A stretch of DNA of 64,000 nucleotides from Leclercia sp. 29361 (GTDB taxonomy: Bacteria > Pseudomonadota > Gammaproteobacteria > Enterobacterales > Enterobacteriaceae). The notes beneath the pieces are model-generated. The model did no database searches. It was not told where the DNA came from and worked only from the letters and a program-made list of their open reading frames with translations. Positions 34,655 through 42,512 of this stretch are shown in pieces (position 1 is the first letter of the stretch; every line of letters starts with the position of its first letter). Made by a program: the position numbers and the translations under genes. Location of the stretch: NCBI RefSeq assembly GCF_011290365.1, contig NZ_CP049786.1:2294001-2358000 (forward strand), in the 5' to 3' direction.

Positions 34655-36649
34655 TCAGAACTCGATACGGGCACCAAAGTTATACCGGCGACCTTCCAGC
34701 ATAGAAGACTGGTTGTAAGAGGTGCGATAGATCGGGTTCACATCAAACAGGTTATAGATGCCGGTCATCAGCGTCACGTTCTTGTTCAGATGATAACGCG
34801 CGCCCAGGTCGACCAGCGCGTAGGCGTCCGTTTCGCTCGATTTGCCAATGTCCGGGGAACTGCTGCGCCAGCTGGCTTTGGTCCACAGCTCGAGATCATT
34901 CACCGCGTTCCAGGTCAGGGAGACGTTGGCCATGCTTTCCGGGAAATCGCTCAGGGCATAGCCTTTATACTCCCCGCTCTGCTGTTCGCTGTGCGTGTAC
35001 GTATAGTTGGCGTTGGCTTTCAGGGAAGCGGTAACCTGCCAGTCGCCGTTCAGCTCCAGACCGTAGATCTGCGCATCGCTGACGTTGGCGTACTGGAAGA
35101 CGGTATCGGCGACATACCCGTTATAGGTACACTTCTGCGTGTCCGACGCGGTACAAATGAGATGGTCGCTGATTTTGTTCTTGAATTTGGTGTAGAAAAG
35201 CGTCGCGTCCAGCGCCAGCGCATCCTGCTGCCAGTACAGGCCCAGCTCGGTGTTGACGCTCTCCTCCGGCTTCAGATCGTCATTCCCGATACCGATTTCC
35301 GAGTAAGGATAAGCCCCGTATACGCTGGTAAAGCCTTCGTTATTCTGGCGCAGATCCGGTTTCTTATAGCCGGCAGAGACGCCGCCCTTCAGCGCCCAGC
35401 TTTCATCGATGGTCCAGTTGCCGTAGAGCTTAGGCGTGACGTGGTAACCGAAATAGCTGTCGTGATCCAGACGCGCCGAGGTGGTCAGGGTGAAGTCCGG
35501 AACGATCATCCAGGCATCTTCAGCAAATACCGCCCAGCCGTCGCGCGTAATTTCACTCACCGGCGTAACGCCCGGGGCTTCTTTATCCTTGATACCGAAC
35601 TCATCGTCCAGTTCGTTGCGGGTAAAGTTCACGCCCAGCGTCAGCTTGTGATCGCCCAGCGTAAAGGTGTTGGCGCTGTTGGCCTCGTAGTTTTTCTGGG
35701 TAATAAACTGCGATGACATCCCCGGGACGCGGTACTCGGTTTTGGCTTTTTCGTAGCTGACGAAATTCTTCACTTCCAGAATATCGCCATACCAGGCATG
35801 TTGCGACAGCGAGGCCGCATCGCGATCAAATCCCCAGTACCACTGCTTGTCGTTATGGGTCTTCTCCTGGTTGCCTTTGGTGGCATTCAGATCCCAGAGC
35901 TGGGTATCGGTCGGCGACATGGAGATGGTCGCGTCCAGATTCCCGGACTGATGCTTCACAAAGCGTTCATCGTTGATGCTGTCATCATCTCGGCGATCGA
36001 GATAATCGGCAGCCACACTCACCCCGAGCTTGCCCGGGATCACCGGCCCCATTAAAAAAAGGTTGGTCTGGTTGGTATTGCCGTATTCGCTCTTCTCCTG
36101 CAGAAAGTAGTTATCCTCCAGGACTCCGGTCCACGTCTCCAGGTTATAGGCTTTTTTGGTAATAACGTTTACTACACCGCCGATGGAGTCAGAGCCATAC
36201 AGGGAGGACATCGGCCCGCGGATCACTTCGATCCGCTCGATGGCGGAAAGCGGCGGCATAAAGGCGGCTTCAGTGCCGATATGGTGTCCATACGGGCGAG
36301 ATTCGCGGGTGGCCTGTTTGATACCGTTCACCATGTATGAAGTATACGTAGAGTCCATCCCGCGCATCTGCACATCGCCGGTCGCCAGGCTGCCGTGACC
36401 GTTACCGACCAGCACGCCCGGCATTTCGCGCAGGGCTTCGGTGACGTTCTGATTCGAGCGAGTGTTCAGCTCTTTTTCATTCACCACGGAGATTGTCGCT
36501 GGTGCTTCGCGGCGTTCCTGGCTAAAACCGGTCGCGGTTACCACCAGTTCATCTTCGTTCACAGCGGTGTTTTCTGCGGCGAAAACGGCCACCGGCAGGT
36601 TAGCCAGGGCGAGCGAAACCGCCACGGCCATGCGTGTTTGCTTTATCAC
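34655..36649 (-). CDS. TonB-dependent outer-membrane receptor, CirA/FepA-like
   Basis: Outer-membrane siderophore-type receptor of 664 residues. A signal peptide (residues 1-24) precedes the TonB box DELVVTATG, a plug domain (about residues 45-160, with IERIEVIRGPMSSLYGSDSIGGVVNVIT) and a 22-strand barrel ending in YNFGARIEF with a C-terminal phenylalanine. A cysteine pair in an outer loop (ICTASDTQKCT) is like that of CirA-type receptors. It follows the YncE-like gene by 10 bp on the same strand, under a Fur box at 40052-40076, so iron-linked uptake is probable. Because the upstream gene is interrupted, its expression from the Fur promoter is now in doubt. Confidence 0.92.
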   Translation of the reverse strand: MIKQTRMAVAVSLALANLPVAVFAAENTAVNEDELVVTATGFSQERREAPATISVVNEKELNTRSNQNVTEALREMPGVLVGNGHGSLATGDVQMRGMDSTYTSYMVNGIKQATRESRPYGHHIGTEAAFMPPLSAIERIEVIRGPMSSLYGSDSIGGVVNVITKKAYNLETWTGVLEDNYFLQEKSEYGNTNQTNLFLMGPVIPGKLGVSVAADYLDRRDDDSINDERFVKHQSGNLDATISMSPTDTQLWDLNATKGNQEKTHNDKQWYWGFDRDAASLSQHAWYGDILEVKNFVSYEKAKTEYRVPGMSSQFITQKNYEANSANTFTLGDHKLTLGVNFTRNELDDEFGIKDKEAPGVTPVSEITRDGWAVFAEDAWMIVPDFTLTTSARLDHDSYFGYHVTPKLYGNWTIDESWALKGGVSAGYKKPDLRQNNEGFTSVYGAYPYSEIGIGNDDLKPEESVNTELGLYWQQDALALDATLFYTKFKNKISDHLICTASDTQKCTYNGYVADTVFQYANVSDAQIYGLELNGDWQVTASLKANANYTYTHSEQQSGEYKGYALSDFPESMANVSLTWNAVNDLELWTKASWRSSSPDIGKSSETDAYALVDLGARYHLNKNVTLMTGIYNLFDVNPIYRTSYNQSSMLEGRRYNFGARIEF

Positions 36650-36659
36650 AACAGGATCC

Positions 36660-37288
36660 TTAGAACTGGGTTAAATCAATCTTGAGCACGTAATCAGCGT
36701 TATTTGCTTTCTCATCCTGCTTGACGCTGGCGTAGAGCGTGCGTGCATCGGCAGAAAGCGCGAGGCTGTTAGGCATCGCCGCGGTTTTAATGGTGTGTTT
36801 CAGGCGGTTGTTGGTCGCGTCGATCACGCTAATCTGACGATCGTTGCGATGGGTGACATAGACTTCATCGCGCGCGGCGTTGTAGAGCACGGCAACGGAA
36901 TTAGGTGTCGGGACACGGTGCAGGAGTTTGCCGGAATTCAGCTCCACAACCAGTACATCTTTGGTGTTGGTGTCCGCGATATACCCCACCCCTTTCGCGG
37001 TGTTGAGCGCGATGTTGAGGAAGTAATGTTCCGGATCGGCAGGATCGACTTTTACGCGGGCAAGCGGCTGCGAGGTTTTACCATCCAGGGTGATCAGCTC
37101 CCCGGCGCCGGAGACAACGTAAACCTTGTCGCCTGCCCCATCCACGGCAAAACCGACGGGCTCCAGTTTTTCCAGCGTCTTGTCCAGCGCCTGCTTATGT
37201 GTATCCACGACCCACAGCAAACCTTTACCTTTGCGCCCAATGCCGGAGACATAAAGACGCTGATGCTTCTTATCCAGCACCACTTCCC
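36660..37288 (-). pseudogene. YncE-like beta-propeller gene, 3' half (interrupted)
   Basis: C-terminal 207 residues of a YncE-like secreted seven-bladed beta-propeller (REVVLDKKHQRLYVSGIG at the break; VDPADPEHYFLNIALNTA; NSLALSADARTLYASVKQD near the end). The 5' half is at 39580-40017. Deleting the insertion and one copy of TTCCC joins the halves in frame to give 354 codons (353 residues), the exact length of E. coli YncE. In E. coli YncE likewise sits beside a TonB-dependent receptor gene. As it stands this half has no signal peptide and should not make a working protein. Confidence 0.9.
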
Positions 37289-37310
37289 GGGGTCCGCTTG
37301 GAAAACGGAA
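37289..37310 (+). repeat. Tn3-family terminal inverted repeat, outer 22 bp
   Basis: Starts GGGGTCCGCTTGGAAAACGG and ends GAA. Joined to 38638-38653 it makes 38 bp with the Tn21/Tn5393-like form GGGGTC...GAAAACGGAAAAT...ACGTTAAG. Confidence 0.88.
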
Positions 37311-38637
37311 TCTATGGTCACTCCCGTTTTTGCAACACCGATTTTGACGACAAGTTGGCTTGCTTGAATCTATCCGGCGTCTGAATGGGATTTTATTCCC
37401 GCGCCTTGATGAGTTCCGCGCCTGATGAACCTCCAGAAAATATACGGCTTCAATGAGCCTTTCCGTTTTACAGGTTCCTCAACAGGCCGGTGGGCCGTTA
37501 GTATCATCAATATCAGTATTCGCAAAACCAGATCAGTAATTCTTTAAACCGGTGTATTTCTGCCGTTATGCTACATAAGTTTGCTGTCGTGCCGTTAGGG
37601 CCCAGGCTATTCTGGCCAGCTTGTTTGCCAGAGCACAAGTGACGACAAAGTTGCTTTTCCGGCACAGTAAATCCCTGACCCAATCGGCCAATTTGCCAGA
37701 CTGGTGTTCCAGTTTTTGTATGAATACCCTGGCACATTGAACCAACAAAGTTCGGATCTTTTTATTACCTCGCTTACTAATTCCCAGCAATGTCGTCCTA
37801 CCTCCCGTGCTGTACTGCCGAGGTACAAGCCCTGTTGCCGCCGCAAAGTCACGGCTGCTGGCGTACTGCTTCCCGTCGCCAATCTCAGTTGAAATAGTAC
37901 TCGCTGTCAGTGTTCCGACGCAGGGAATGCTCAGCAAGCGCTGTCCAACCTCATCTTCGTCCAACTTTCGTTTCAACTGGGATTCCAAATCTTTAATCTG
38001 CTCAACAAGATAGTGATAATGCTGTTGTAATTTCAGCAATAACTGGCTGAGGTAAAGAGGCAAACTATTATCCTCAAGAATGGTACTCAGTCGGCTAATA
38101 ACGGCAGCTCCTCGGGGAACGCTAATGCCAAATTCCAGCAGAAAAGCATGCATTTGATTGGTTGTTTTTACCTTATCCTGAACCAGGGATTCACGGACAC
38201 GATGCAGAGCCCGCATTGCCTGCTGAGATTCCGTTCTGGGCTGCACAAAACGCATAGACGGACGCGATGCAGCTTCACAAATAGCTTCGGCGTCGACAAA
38301 GTCGTTTTTATTGCTTTTAACGAACGGGCGGACAAATTGTGGTGATATCAGCTTTGGGGAATGCCCCAACTCTTCCAACTTGCGTGCCATAAAGTGAGAA
38401 CCGCCACAGGCTTCCATTGCGATGGTTGTAGCGGGGCATGTCGCCAAAAATTCGATCAACTTTGGCCGGGTAAATTTTTTACGGTAAACAGCCTTCCCGC
38501 GACGATCCTGGCAATGAATATGGAAAGAGTTTTTACCCAGATCGATACCAATGAGCGCAATGTTTTCCATGATAGTTCTCCGAATGAAAGCCTGTCCTCA
38601 GCATAGTACCGGGAAGGAGGGAGTGACCATCTCATTA
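37311..38637. mobile_element. IS4321/IS5075-type element (IS110 family, IS1111 group), 1327 bp
   Basis: Perfect 12-bp subterminal inverted repeats ATGGTCACTCCC (37314-37325) and GGGAGTGACCAT (38619-38630). Adding the unequal 3- and 7-bp extensions usual for this group gives 1327 bp. Removing it rebuilds a 38-bp Tn3-type terminal repeat exactly. IS4321 and IS5075 are known to target this place in Tn21-family ends. Transposase gene on the minus strand; no target duplication, as is normal for this group. Confidence 0.9.
37566..38570 (-). CDS. IS110-family transposase (IS4321/IS5075 type)
   Basis: DEDD transposase of 334 residues. The N-terminal DEDD domain starts ALIGIDLGKNSFHIHCQD, with AMEACGG and KNDFVDAEAI; the C-terminal transposase-20 domain has LLSIPCVGTLTASTI, FAAATGLVPRQYSTGG and the conserved serine region. 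The frame is intact, so it could be active. The sequence looks near-identical to the transposases of IS4321/IS5075, whose known target is the end of Tn21-like transposons. Here it lies inside such an end. Confidence 0.92.
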   Translation of the reverse strand: MENIALIGIDLGKNSFHIHCQDRRGKAVYRKKFTRPKLIEFLATCPATTIAMEACGGSHFMARKLEELGHSPKLISPQFVRPFVKSNKNDFVDAEAICEAASRPSMRFVQPRTESQQAMRALHRVRESLVQDKVKTTNQMHAFLLEFGISVPRGAAVISRLSTILEDNSLPLYLSQLLLKLQQHYHYLVEQIKDLESQLKRKLDEDEVGQRLLSIPCVGTLTASTISTEIGDGKQYASSRDFAAATGLVPRQYSTGGRTTLLGISKRGNKKIRTLLVQCARVFIQKLEHQSGKLADWVRDLLCRKSNFVVTCALANKLARIAWALTARQQTYVA

Positions 38638-38653
38638 AATATCCTACGTTAAG
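38638..38653 (+). repeat. Tn3-family terminal inverted repeat, inner 16 bp
   Basis: AATATCCTACGTTAAG; continues the 22 bp at 37289-37310 after the IS. The following 38654-38744 is non-coding up to the arsC stop codon. Confidence 0.85.
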
Positions 38654-38744
38654 CCTGTTTCTTTAGCTGGCATTACAAAAAGCGAGCGTCTGCATGGTAC
38701 AGACAGACACCCGAATACGATAAAAATGAGACGAAAAAAACAGG

Positions 38745-39170
38745 TTACTTAACCCGCTTCCCCGTTTCGTCAATGACCTTTTCGCCGTCCTCTTTGGTAA
38801 ACGCTCCTTTCTGACCTTCAGGTAGAATATCCAGCACTATTTCTGAAGGGCGGCAAAGACGAGTGCCAAGCGGCGTAACGACTACCGGCCGATTAATCAG
38901 GATCGGATGTTGAAGCATAAAATCAATCAACTGCTCATCACTGAATTTCTCTTCATCAAGGCCCAGGTGTTCATAAGGCTCAACATTCTTACGCAGCAAT
39001 GCACGCACCGTAATTCCCATATCTGAAATAAGTTTAATCAGATCATCACGGGTCGGTGGCGTATCGAGATAATAAATAATGGTCGGTTCGTTACCGCTGT
39101 TACGGATCATCTCCAGCGTGTTGCGTGAAGTGCCGCAGGCCGGGTTGTGATAGATGGTAATGTTGCTCAT
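38745..39170 (-). CDS. arsC: Arsenate reductase, glutaredoxin-dependent
   Basis: Cytoplasmic arsenate reductase of 141 residues, reducing As(V) to As(III) with glutathione and glutaredoxin. Catalytic Cys12 is in YHNPACGTSRNTLE; the arginines that bind arsenate are present in RALLRKN and in NRPVVVTPLGTRLCRP. It closely resembles E. coli/plasmid ArsC. The gene is intact but stranded: arsR and the promoter are missing and only a fragment of the arsB pump is upstream. Any expression would come from the Fur-controlled promoter of the interrupted yncE-like gene, or from chance promoters. Without an efflux pump the reductase alone could even increase arsenic toxicity unless another ars locus exists. 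Confidence 0.95.
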   Translation of the reverse strand: MSNITIYHNPACGTSRNTLEMIRNSGNEPTIIYYLDTPPTRDDLIKLISDMGITVRALLRKNVEPYEHLGLDEEKFSDEQLIDFMLQHPILINRPVVVTPLGTRLCRPSEIVLDILPEGQKGAFTKEDGEKVIDETGKRVK

Positions 39171-39182
39171 ATCTTTATCTCA

Positions 39183-39587
39183 TTACAAAGTGATGGAAAG
39201 CCGCAACGCCAGCGCGGCCAGAGTGACAAACAGCACGGGCAGAGTCATGATAATGCCGGTGCGGAAGTAATAACCCCAGGTGATCGTTATATTTTTCCGG
39301 GCAAGCACATGCAGCCAAAGCAGGGTTGCCAGACTGCCAATCGGGGTGATTTTCGGGCCTAAATCGCAGCCAATCACGTTGGCATAAATCATTGCCTCTT
39401 TGACGACGCCAGTCGCCGTACTCCCGTCAATCGACAGCGCGCCAATCAGCACCGTCGGCATATTGTTCATCACCGACGACAGGAACGCGGTCAGGAAGCC
39501 GGTGCCGAACGTTGCTGCCCATAACCCCTTTTCTGCCAGCAGGTTCAGTACACCAGACAGATACTCCGTGAGCCCGGCATTCCCGAA
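39183..39587 (-). pseudogene. arsB: arsB, 3' fragment (arsenite efflux pump)
   Basis: 134 codons matching the C-terminal third of ArsB (about 429 residues when whole), from [20 protein letters not shown] through [20 protein letters not shown] to ALRLSITL and a stop. The frame is intact to the junction at 39587, where it meets the yncE-like gene out of frame inside the shared sequence TTCGGGAA. Lacking the first eight or so helices, it cannot make a working pump. arsC follows 12 bp later, as in normal ars operons. Confidence 0.92.
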
Positions 39588-40017
39588 CGTGGGCTTTCTT
39601 ATTCGGATCTGAATCGTCGCTCAGCTGGATCGTTTTGATGACCTTATTGTTACGCGTGTCGAGCAGCGTGACCGACCCTTCCAGGGCATTGCCCAGATAG
39701 AGAATGTGTTGCTCCTGATCCAGCGCGACGGCAAAGGTGCGACGTTCGGTCGGGATCTGGTGTTCAATGTTCAGCGTGGATGCCGCCAGCTGGAAGACCA
39801 GCCCTGCCGTCTTGTCTTTATCAAACGAGGGTGCAGAGGCGGCATAGAGGGTATTCTGGCCTTTATCATAGGCCAGCTCATAGACTCCCGGCCCCAGCGG
39901 CTGGACGAGAAAATCCTTCTCAGTGAACTCTTTAGCGAATAGCGAGCCAGAGTGCATAGCCAGACAAATGGCGAGGGCACACAGGGTTTTGTTCTTTACG
40001 GCAGAGGCGTTTTTCAT
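39580..40017 (-). pseudogene. YncE-like beta-propeller gene, 5' half (interrupted)
   Basis: 146 codons including a signal peptide (residues 1-28, LALAICLAMHSGSLFA before KEFTEKDF) and the first propeller blades (YELAYDKGQNTLYAAS; LYLGNALEGSVTLLD). After codon 146 the frame runs into the arsB fragment out of frame and stops at 39427. The 3' half is at 36660-37288. The intact form would be an exported protein that in E. coli is iron-regulated and partners a TonB-dependent receptor operon. Confidence 0.9.
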
Positions 40018-40051
40018 GTCATTATTCTTTACAGTTGCTTACGTAAAGAAA

Positions 40052-40076
40052 AATGATAATGAAAATAAATATCATT
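40052..40076 (-). promoter_or_regulatory. Fur box
   Basis: AATGATAATGAAAATAAATA followed by TCATT matches the Fur consensus GATAATGATAATCATTATC as overlapping 7-1-7 elements. It lies 35-59 bp before the yncE-like start, so the yncE-like/receptor unit should be induced by iron limitation. Confidence 0.85.
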
Positions 40077-40133
40077 TACAATTGTAAATATATCTCAATT
40101 ACCTACCATTTTTGGTACTGATATCCCTTGAGA

Positions 40134-41453
40134 TTACGTGGCCAACCCATTGAAACGCCCTATCCTTGCCGCCTGGCTGGCCAGACCGTCGAAAATAGCC
40201 TTGCTCACCTGCGGCGGGAAATCTGACGGCAGTTCAGCCCTGACGGAGGCGATAACCTCGTCGGTGCGCTCGGCCATCTCCGTCATCAAACGGCGGGCAG
40301 CCTCCTGCGAAAAACCTGCAAAGGCCGCGGTGCTGATAAAGTGACGCGGCTGGATCATCGCAAAATGGTACTGCCGGTTCTTACCCTGCAACGCCATCGC
40401 CATCTTGGCCTTTTTGATGGGGATCCCCCCGGCCTTGAACAGCGGAAACGCGGAGATCACGTCGTACAGCGGCGTCATGCGAAATGAGGAATCCGCCTCA
40501 ATAAAGAGGCTGAAATTCTTACCGTGGCCATCAATAGCGGCCAGCATCCAGAACAGGATCTGCGTCTTAAAGAACATCTCGCGATCCTGTCCCGCCAGGC
40601 GCGAACCAAGCAGCAGCTTCATGGCGTCGGCGATCCCGGGCCCACCATGCGACTCATATTTCAGCGCCGGTGAGACGCCCTGGGCCTGACAAAAATCCTC
40701 CTGCGGCAGACGCATCAGCCAGCCGCTACGGGCCCAGCGCCGATCGAAACGCTCGATAATCAGCACTTTTTTGCCGCCAAACCGCGCCATTTCGGCATGC
40801 GCAACGGGGAAACCAAAGGCTTTTGCGATGCGCAGGCACAGCCATTCGTTCTCGCAGCTTTCGCTCAGGTCGATGTTGTTCTGTTCGATTCTGCCGATCG
40901 GCAGCTTGAAGATATGGCTGGTTGGGGTACTGCCCTGGGGCCGCTGCCAGCGATCCTGATACCACAGCAGCGCCGTTTTCTCCTGCGCCCCGGCCAGCGA
41001 AATGCGGAAATCGGCCCCCTCCTCTGTCATCCCCAGCGGTGCCATCTGATATCCGTCGAGCAGCGCGGCAATCTGCTTGTCATCCAGCGGTTCAGCCACC
41101 ATATTCTTTACCGGAGGGATCTCCTGCCCGGGCGGATAGAGCTGAATAGCGCCGACGCAGTCCCGCCCCACGCTGGCAAGCAGATCAAAGGGATGGGCGG
41201 TCTCAACCTGGAAACGGGCCTGCATCCGGGCAATAATCGCCTCGGAGTCAGGCAGCAGGTTACTGAAAAAATTAAAGACCTGCGCGCCTTTGATCCTGCT
41301 GTGCTGCAGCGGCAGTGAGAGGGAAATTCCGCGTGAACCGGGCTCTGCCAGCCACTCCGGGGCATACTGAAATGACATCGCCCCGCTGCCGTCACGATGC
41401 AGCGTACCCACTACGTCGCCATTCATCGCGACAGTCAGACGTTGTGCGCGCAC
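40134..41453 (-). CDS. hipA: HipA serine/threonine kinase toxin
   Basis: Toxin kinase of about 439 residues, like E. coli HipA (440), which phosphorylates glutamyl-tRNA synthetase and causes persistence. The domains are the N-terminal subdomain, the activation/autophosphorylation-type loop RISLAGAQEKTALL (Ser in the SxAGAQEK motif), catalytic Asp in AAIDGHGKNFSL and metal-binding Asp in PLYDVISAFP. I chose the GTG at 41453, about nine bases after AGGAG; a GTG at 41462 is too close to that site. It overlaps or abuts hipB, so antitoxin and toxin are coupled. No key residue is missing, so the toxin may be active. Confidence 0.92.
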   Translation of the reverse strand: MRAQRLTVAMNGDVVGTLHRDGSGAMSFQYAPEWLAEPGSRGISLSLPLQHSRIKGAQVFNFFSNLLPDSEAIIARMQARFQVETAHPFDLLASVGRDCVGAIQLYPPGQEIPPVKNMVAEPLDDKQIAALLDGYQMAPLGMTEEGADFRISLAGAQEKTALLWYQDRWQRPQGSTPTSHIFKLPIGRIEQNNIDLSESCENEWLCLRIAKAFGFPVAHAEMARFGGKKVLIIERFDRRWARSGWLMRLPQEDFCQAQGVSPALKYESHGGPGIADAMKLLLGSRLAGQDREMFFKTQILFWMLAAIDGHGKNFSLFIEADSSFRMTPLYDVISAFPLFKAGGIPIKKAKMAMALQGKNRQYHFAMIQPRHFISTAAFAGFSQEAARRLMTEMAERTDEVIASVRAELPSDFPPQVSKAIFDGLASQAARIGRFNGLAT

Positions 41454-41455
41454 CC

Positions 41456-41707
41456 TTACCACTCCTTCGTCCAGGCGTTGTTATCCGGAAGCGAAGCACC
41501 GCGTTTCACCAAGTGCAGCTCCAGATCCAGCGCCGCGAGAATTTTGAACAAGGTTTCCAGCTTGGTTGAGCCCGGTTTGTTCTCGAAATCCGATACGGTG
41601 GTTTGTTTGATGCCAACCTGTTCAGCCGTCGCCGTTTGGGTTAACTTATTGACCTTACGCTGATCCCGGACGGCCTGTGCCAGAGCGTCTGCTGATGTCA
41701 CTTTCAT
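41456..41707 (-). CDS. hipB: HipB antitoxin, HTH repressor
   Basis: XRE-type DNA-binding antitoxin of 83 residues. The helix-turn-helix is KLTQTATAEQVGIKQTTVSDFEN, followed by a helix that completes the dimer and a short flexible tail ending in WTKEW, like the C-terminal Trp of E. coli HipB. It should bind the four operators just upstream and neutralise HipA. The gene is first in the operon. A partial, decayed copy of it lies at 46327-46466. Confidence 0.93.
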   Translation of the reverse strand: MKVTSADALAQAVRDQRKVNKLTQTATAEQVGIKQTTVSDFENKPGSTKLETLFKILAALDLELHLVKRGASLPDNNAWTKEW

Positions 41708-41710
41708 GAT

Positions 41711-41809
41711 TATCCCCCATAGCGGATATTTAGAGAAAATCCCCTACAGGGGATAAAATGAGAATAACCCCTTCAGGGGTTAAGTGCAATTTATCCTCTG
41801 TAAAGGATA
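41711..41809. promoter_or_regulatory. Four HipB operators, spaced 27 bp
   Basis: Sites of the form TATCC-N8-GGATA: O1 41711-41728 (perfect), O2 41738-41755 (first base A), O3 41765-41782 (TAACC/GGTTA) and O4 41792-41809 (perfect). Starts are exactly 27 bp apart. E. coli hipBA also has four TATCCN8GGATA operators. HipB should autorepress here. Confidence 0.92.
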
Positions 41810-42299
41810 CGTGTCCGCTCCCGCCCTGTTGTTCTGCCAGACTTTGTTAATGAGCACTATGCTGAGGTTTATCTTTAAAAGAGGATGTATTGTATGTTGT
41901 AACTACAAATAGCTTTTATATTGCAGTAGTTTATTTATTGCGCTTAGAAGGTTCTTGTTTTTATATTCACCCCGTAATTAGAGCCCGCCAAAAATAATTA
42001 ACCGTAGAGGCTGAGTTGCCGGTCCGTTAATTCAGGCGTGTAAAACACGCGGTGACGGGAAACTAACGTACCGGCATCTAATACTTTACGCGGACAATAA
42101 AAAATAATGTCGCTTAACCGAAGCGTGACATGTAAAAAAAGCATCGCTATCCACCAATGATTTTAATCATCTTTTTGTAAACCGAAGCCGACACCCCATG
42201 AAAAGACCCCGCTGTTCATCAGCGTTCCCGTCTATGATTTAAAGATAAGAGAGCGGTAAATCTGGTTCGCACTTATTTCTGCAAGGGATGTTGAAACAA

Positions 42300-42326
42300 A
42301 CCTGGTACTTCCGGGTGGTTTTTTTT
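42300..42326 (+). terminator. Possible attenuator/terminator before the fusion gene
   Basis: ACCTGG-TACTT-CCGGGT stem (one G-T pair) followed by GGTTTTTTTT. It lies 190 bp before the fusion-gene start and reads towards it, so it could stop or attenuate transcription entering that gene. Confidence 0.55.
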
Positions 42327-42368
42327 GACTCTGTTTCGCGTTTAATCAAATAAGTGGAGGGGATAAAT

Positions 42369-42431
42369 ATGCCTGGACTTGAAGTAAAACGTAGTGAGGT
42401 TCTTATTATTGTGCCGAGTATTGAATCCTGA
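42369..42431 (+). CDS. Possible 20-residue leader peptide
   Basis: ATG preceded by a strong ribosome site (GTGGAGGGG, five to eight bases upstream) opens a 20-codon frame, MPGLEVKRSEVLIIVPSIES, that ends in TGA. It follows the terminator-like hairpin and precedes the large fusion gene. It may be a leader peptide, the remnant of a longer gene or a chance frame. No homology is recognised. Confidence 0.35.
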   Translation: MPGLEVKRSEVLIIVPSIES

Positions 42432-42512
42432 AAGGGATAATTAATTTTCCCATTTAAATACCATGCCGGTTTGTTTTTTATTGATTAGCACTATCCATAC
42501 GGGAGCAGTGAG

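Larger units (their letters stand above)
37289..39587. mobile_element. Remnant of a Tn3-family arsenic-resistance transposon in the yncE-like gene
   Basis: The insert begins with a Tn3-family terminal repeat (37289-37310 plus 38638-38653, split by an IS) and contains arsC and the 3' third of arsB. There is no transposase, resolvase or second terminal repeat. The flank TTCCC at 37284-37288 is repeated at 39580-39584, as a 5-bp Tn3 target duplication would be. On the right, arsB stops inside TTCCCGAA, which is also the yncE sequence at that place. A deletion between these 8-bp repeats would remove the rest of the transposon and leave exactly what is seen. The deletion route is inference; the junctions are seen. 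Confidence 0.85.
41810..42512. other. Intergenic region between hipBA and the fusion gene
   Basis: 703 bp, AT-rich. It carries the 16-bp sequence ATTGTATGTTGTAACT (41889-41904) repeated at 46451-46466. It also holds a hairpin GTGTAAAACACGC near 42040, a possible terminator at 42300-42326 and a 20-codon frame at 42369-42431. The promoters of hipBA (left) and of the fusion gene (right) must lie here. Confidence 0.6.

Noticed and set aside
34649..35716. 355-codon plus-strand open frame opposite the TonB-dependent receptor
   Set aside because: Antisense shadow of a convincing receptor gene; no signal peptide, domain or ribosome site.
37311..39587. Reading the whole insert as a composite transposon bounded by IS copies
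   Set aside because: There is only one IS, and its left side adjoins a Tn3-type terminal repeat. The 38-bp repeat and TTCCC duplication explain the structure better.
39427..40017. 196-codon frame joining the YncE N terminus to arsB sequence as a possible new fusion protein
   Set aside because: The last 50 codons read arsB in the wrong frame and make no recognisable protein. It is the by-product of the deletion junction.
42030..42060. Small hairpin GCGTGTAAAACACGC as a possible riboswitch or phage repeat
   Set aside because: Only a short perfect stem with no conserved surroundings that I recognise. It may be a weak terminator of the hip side.
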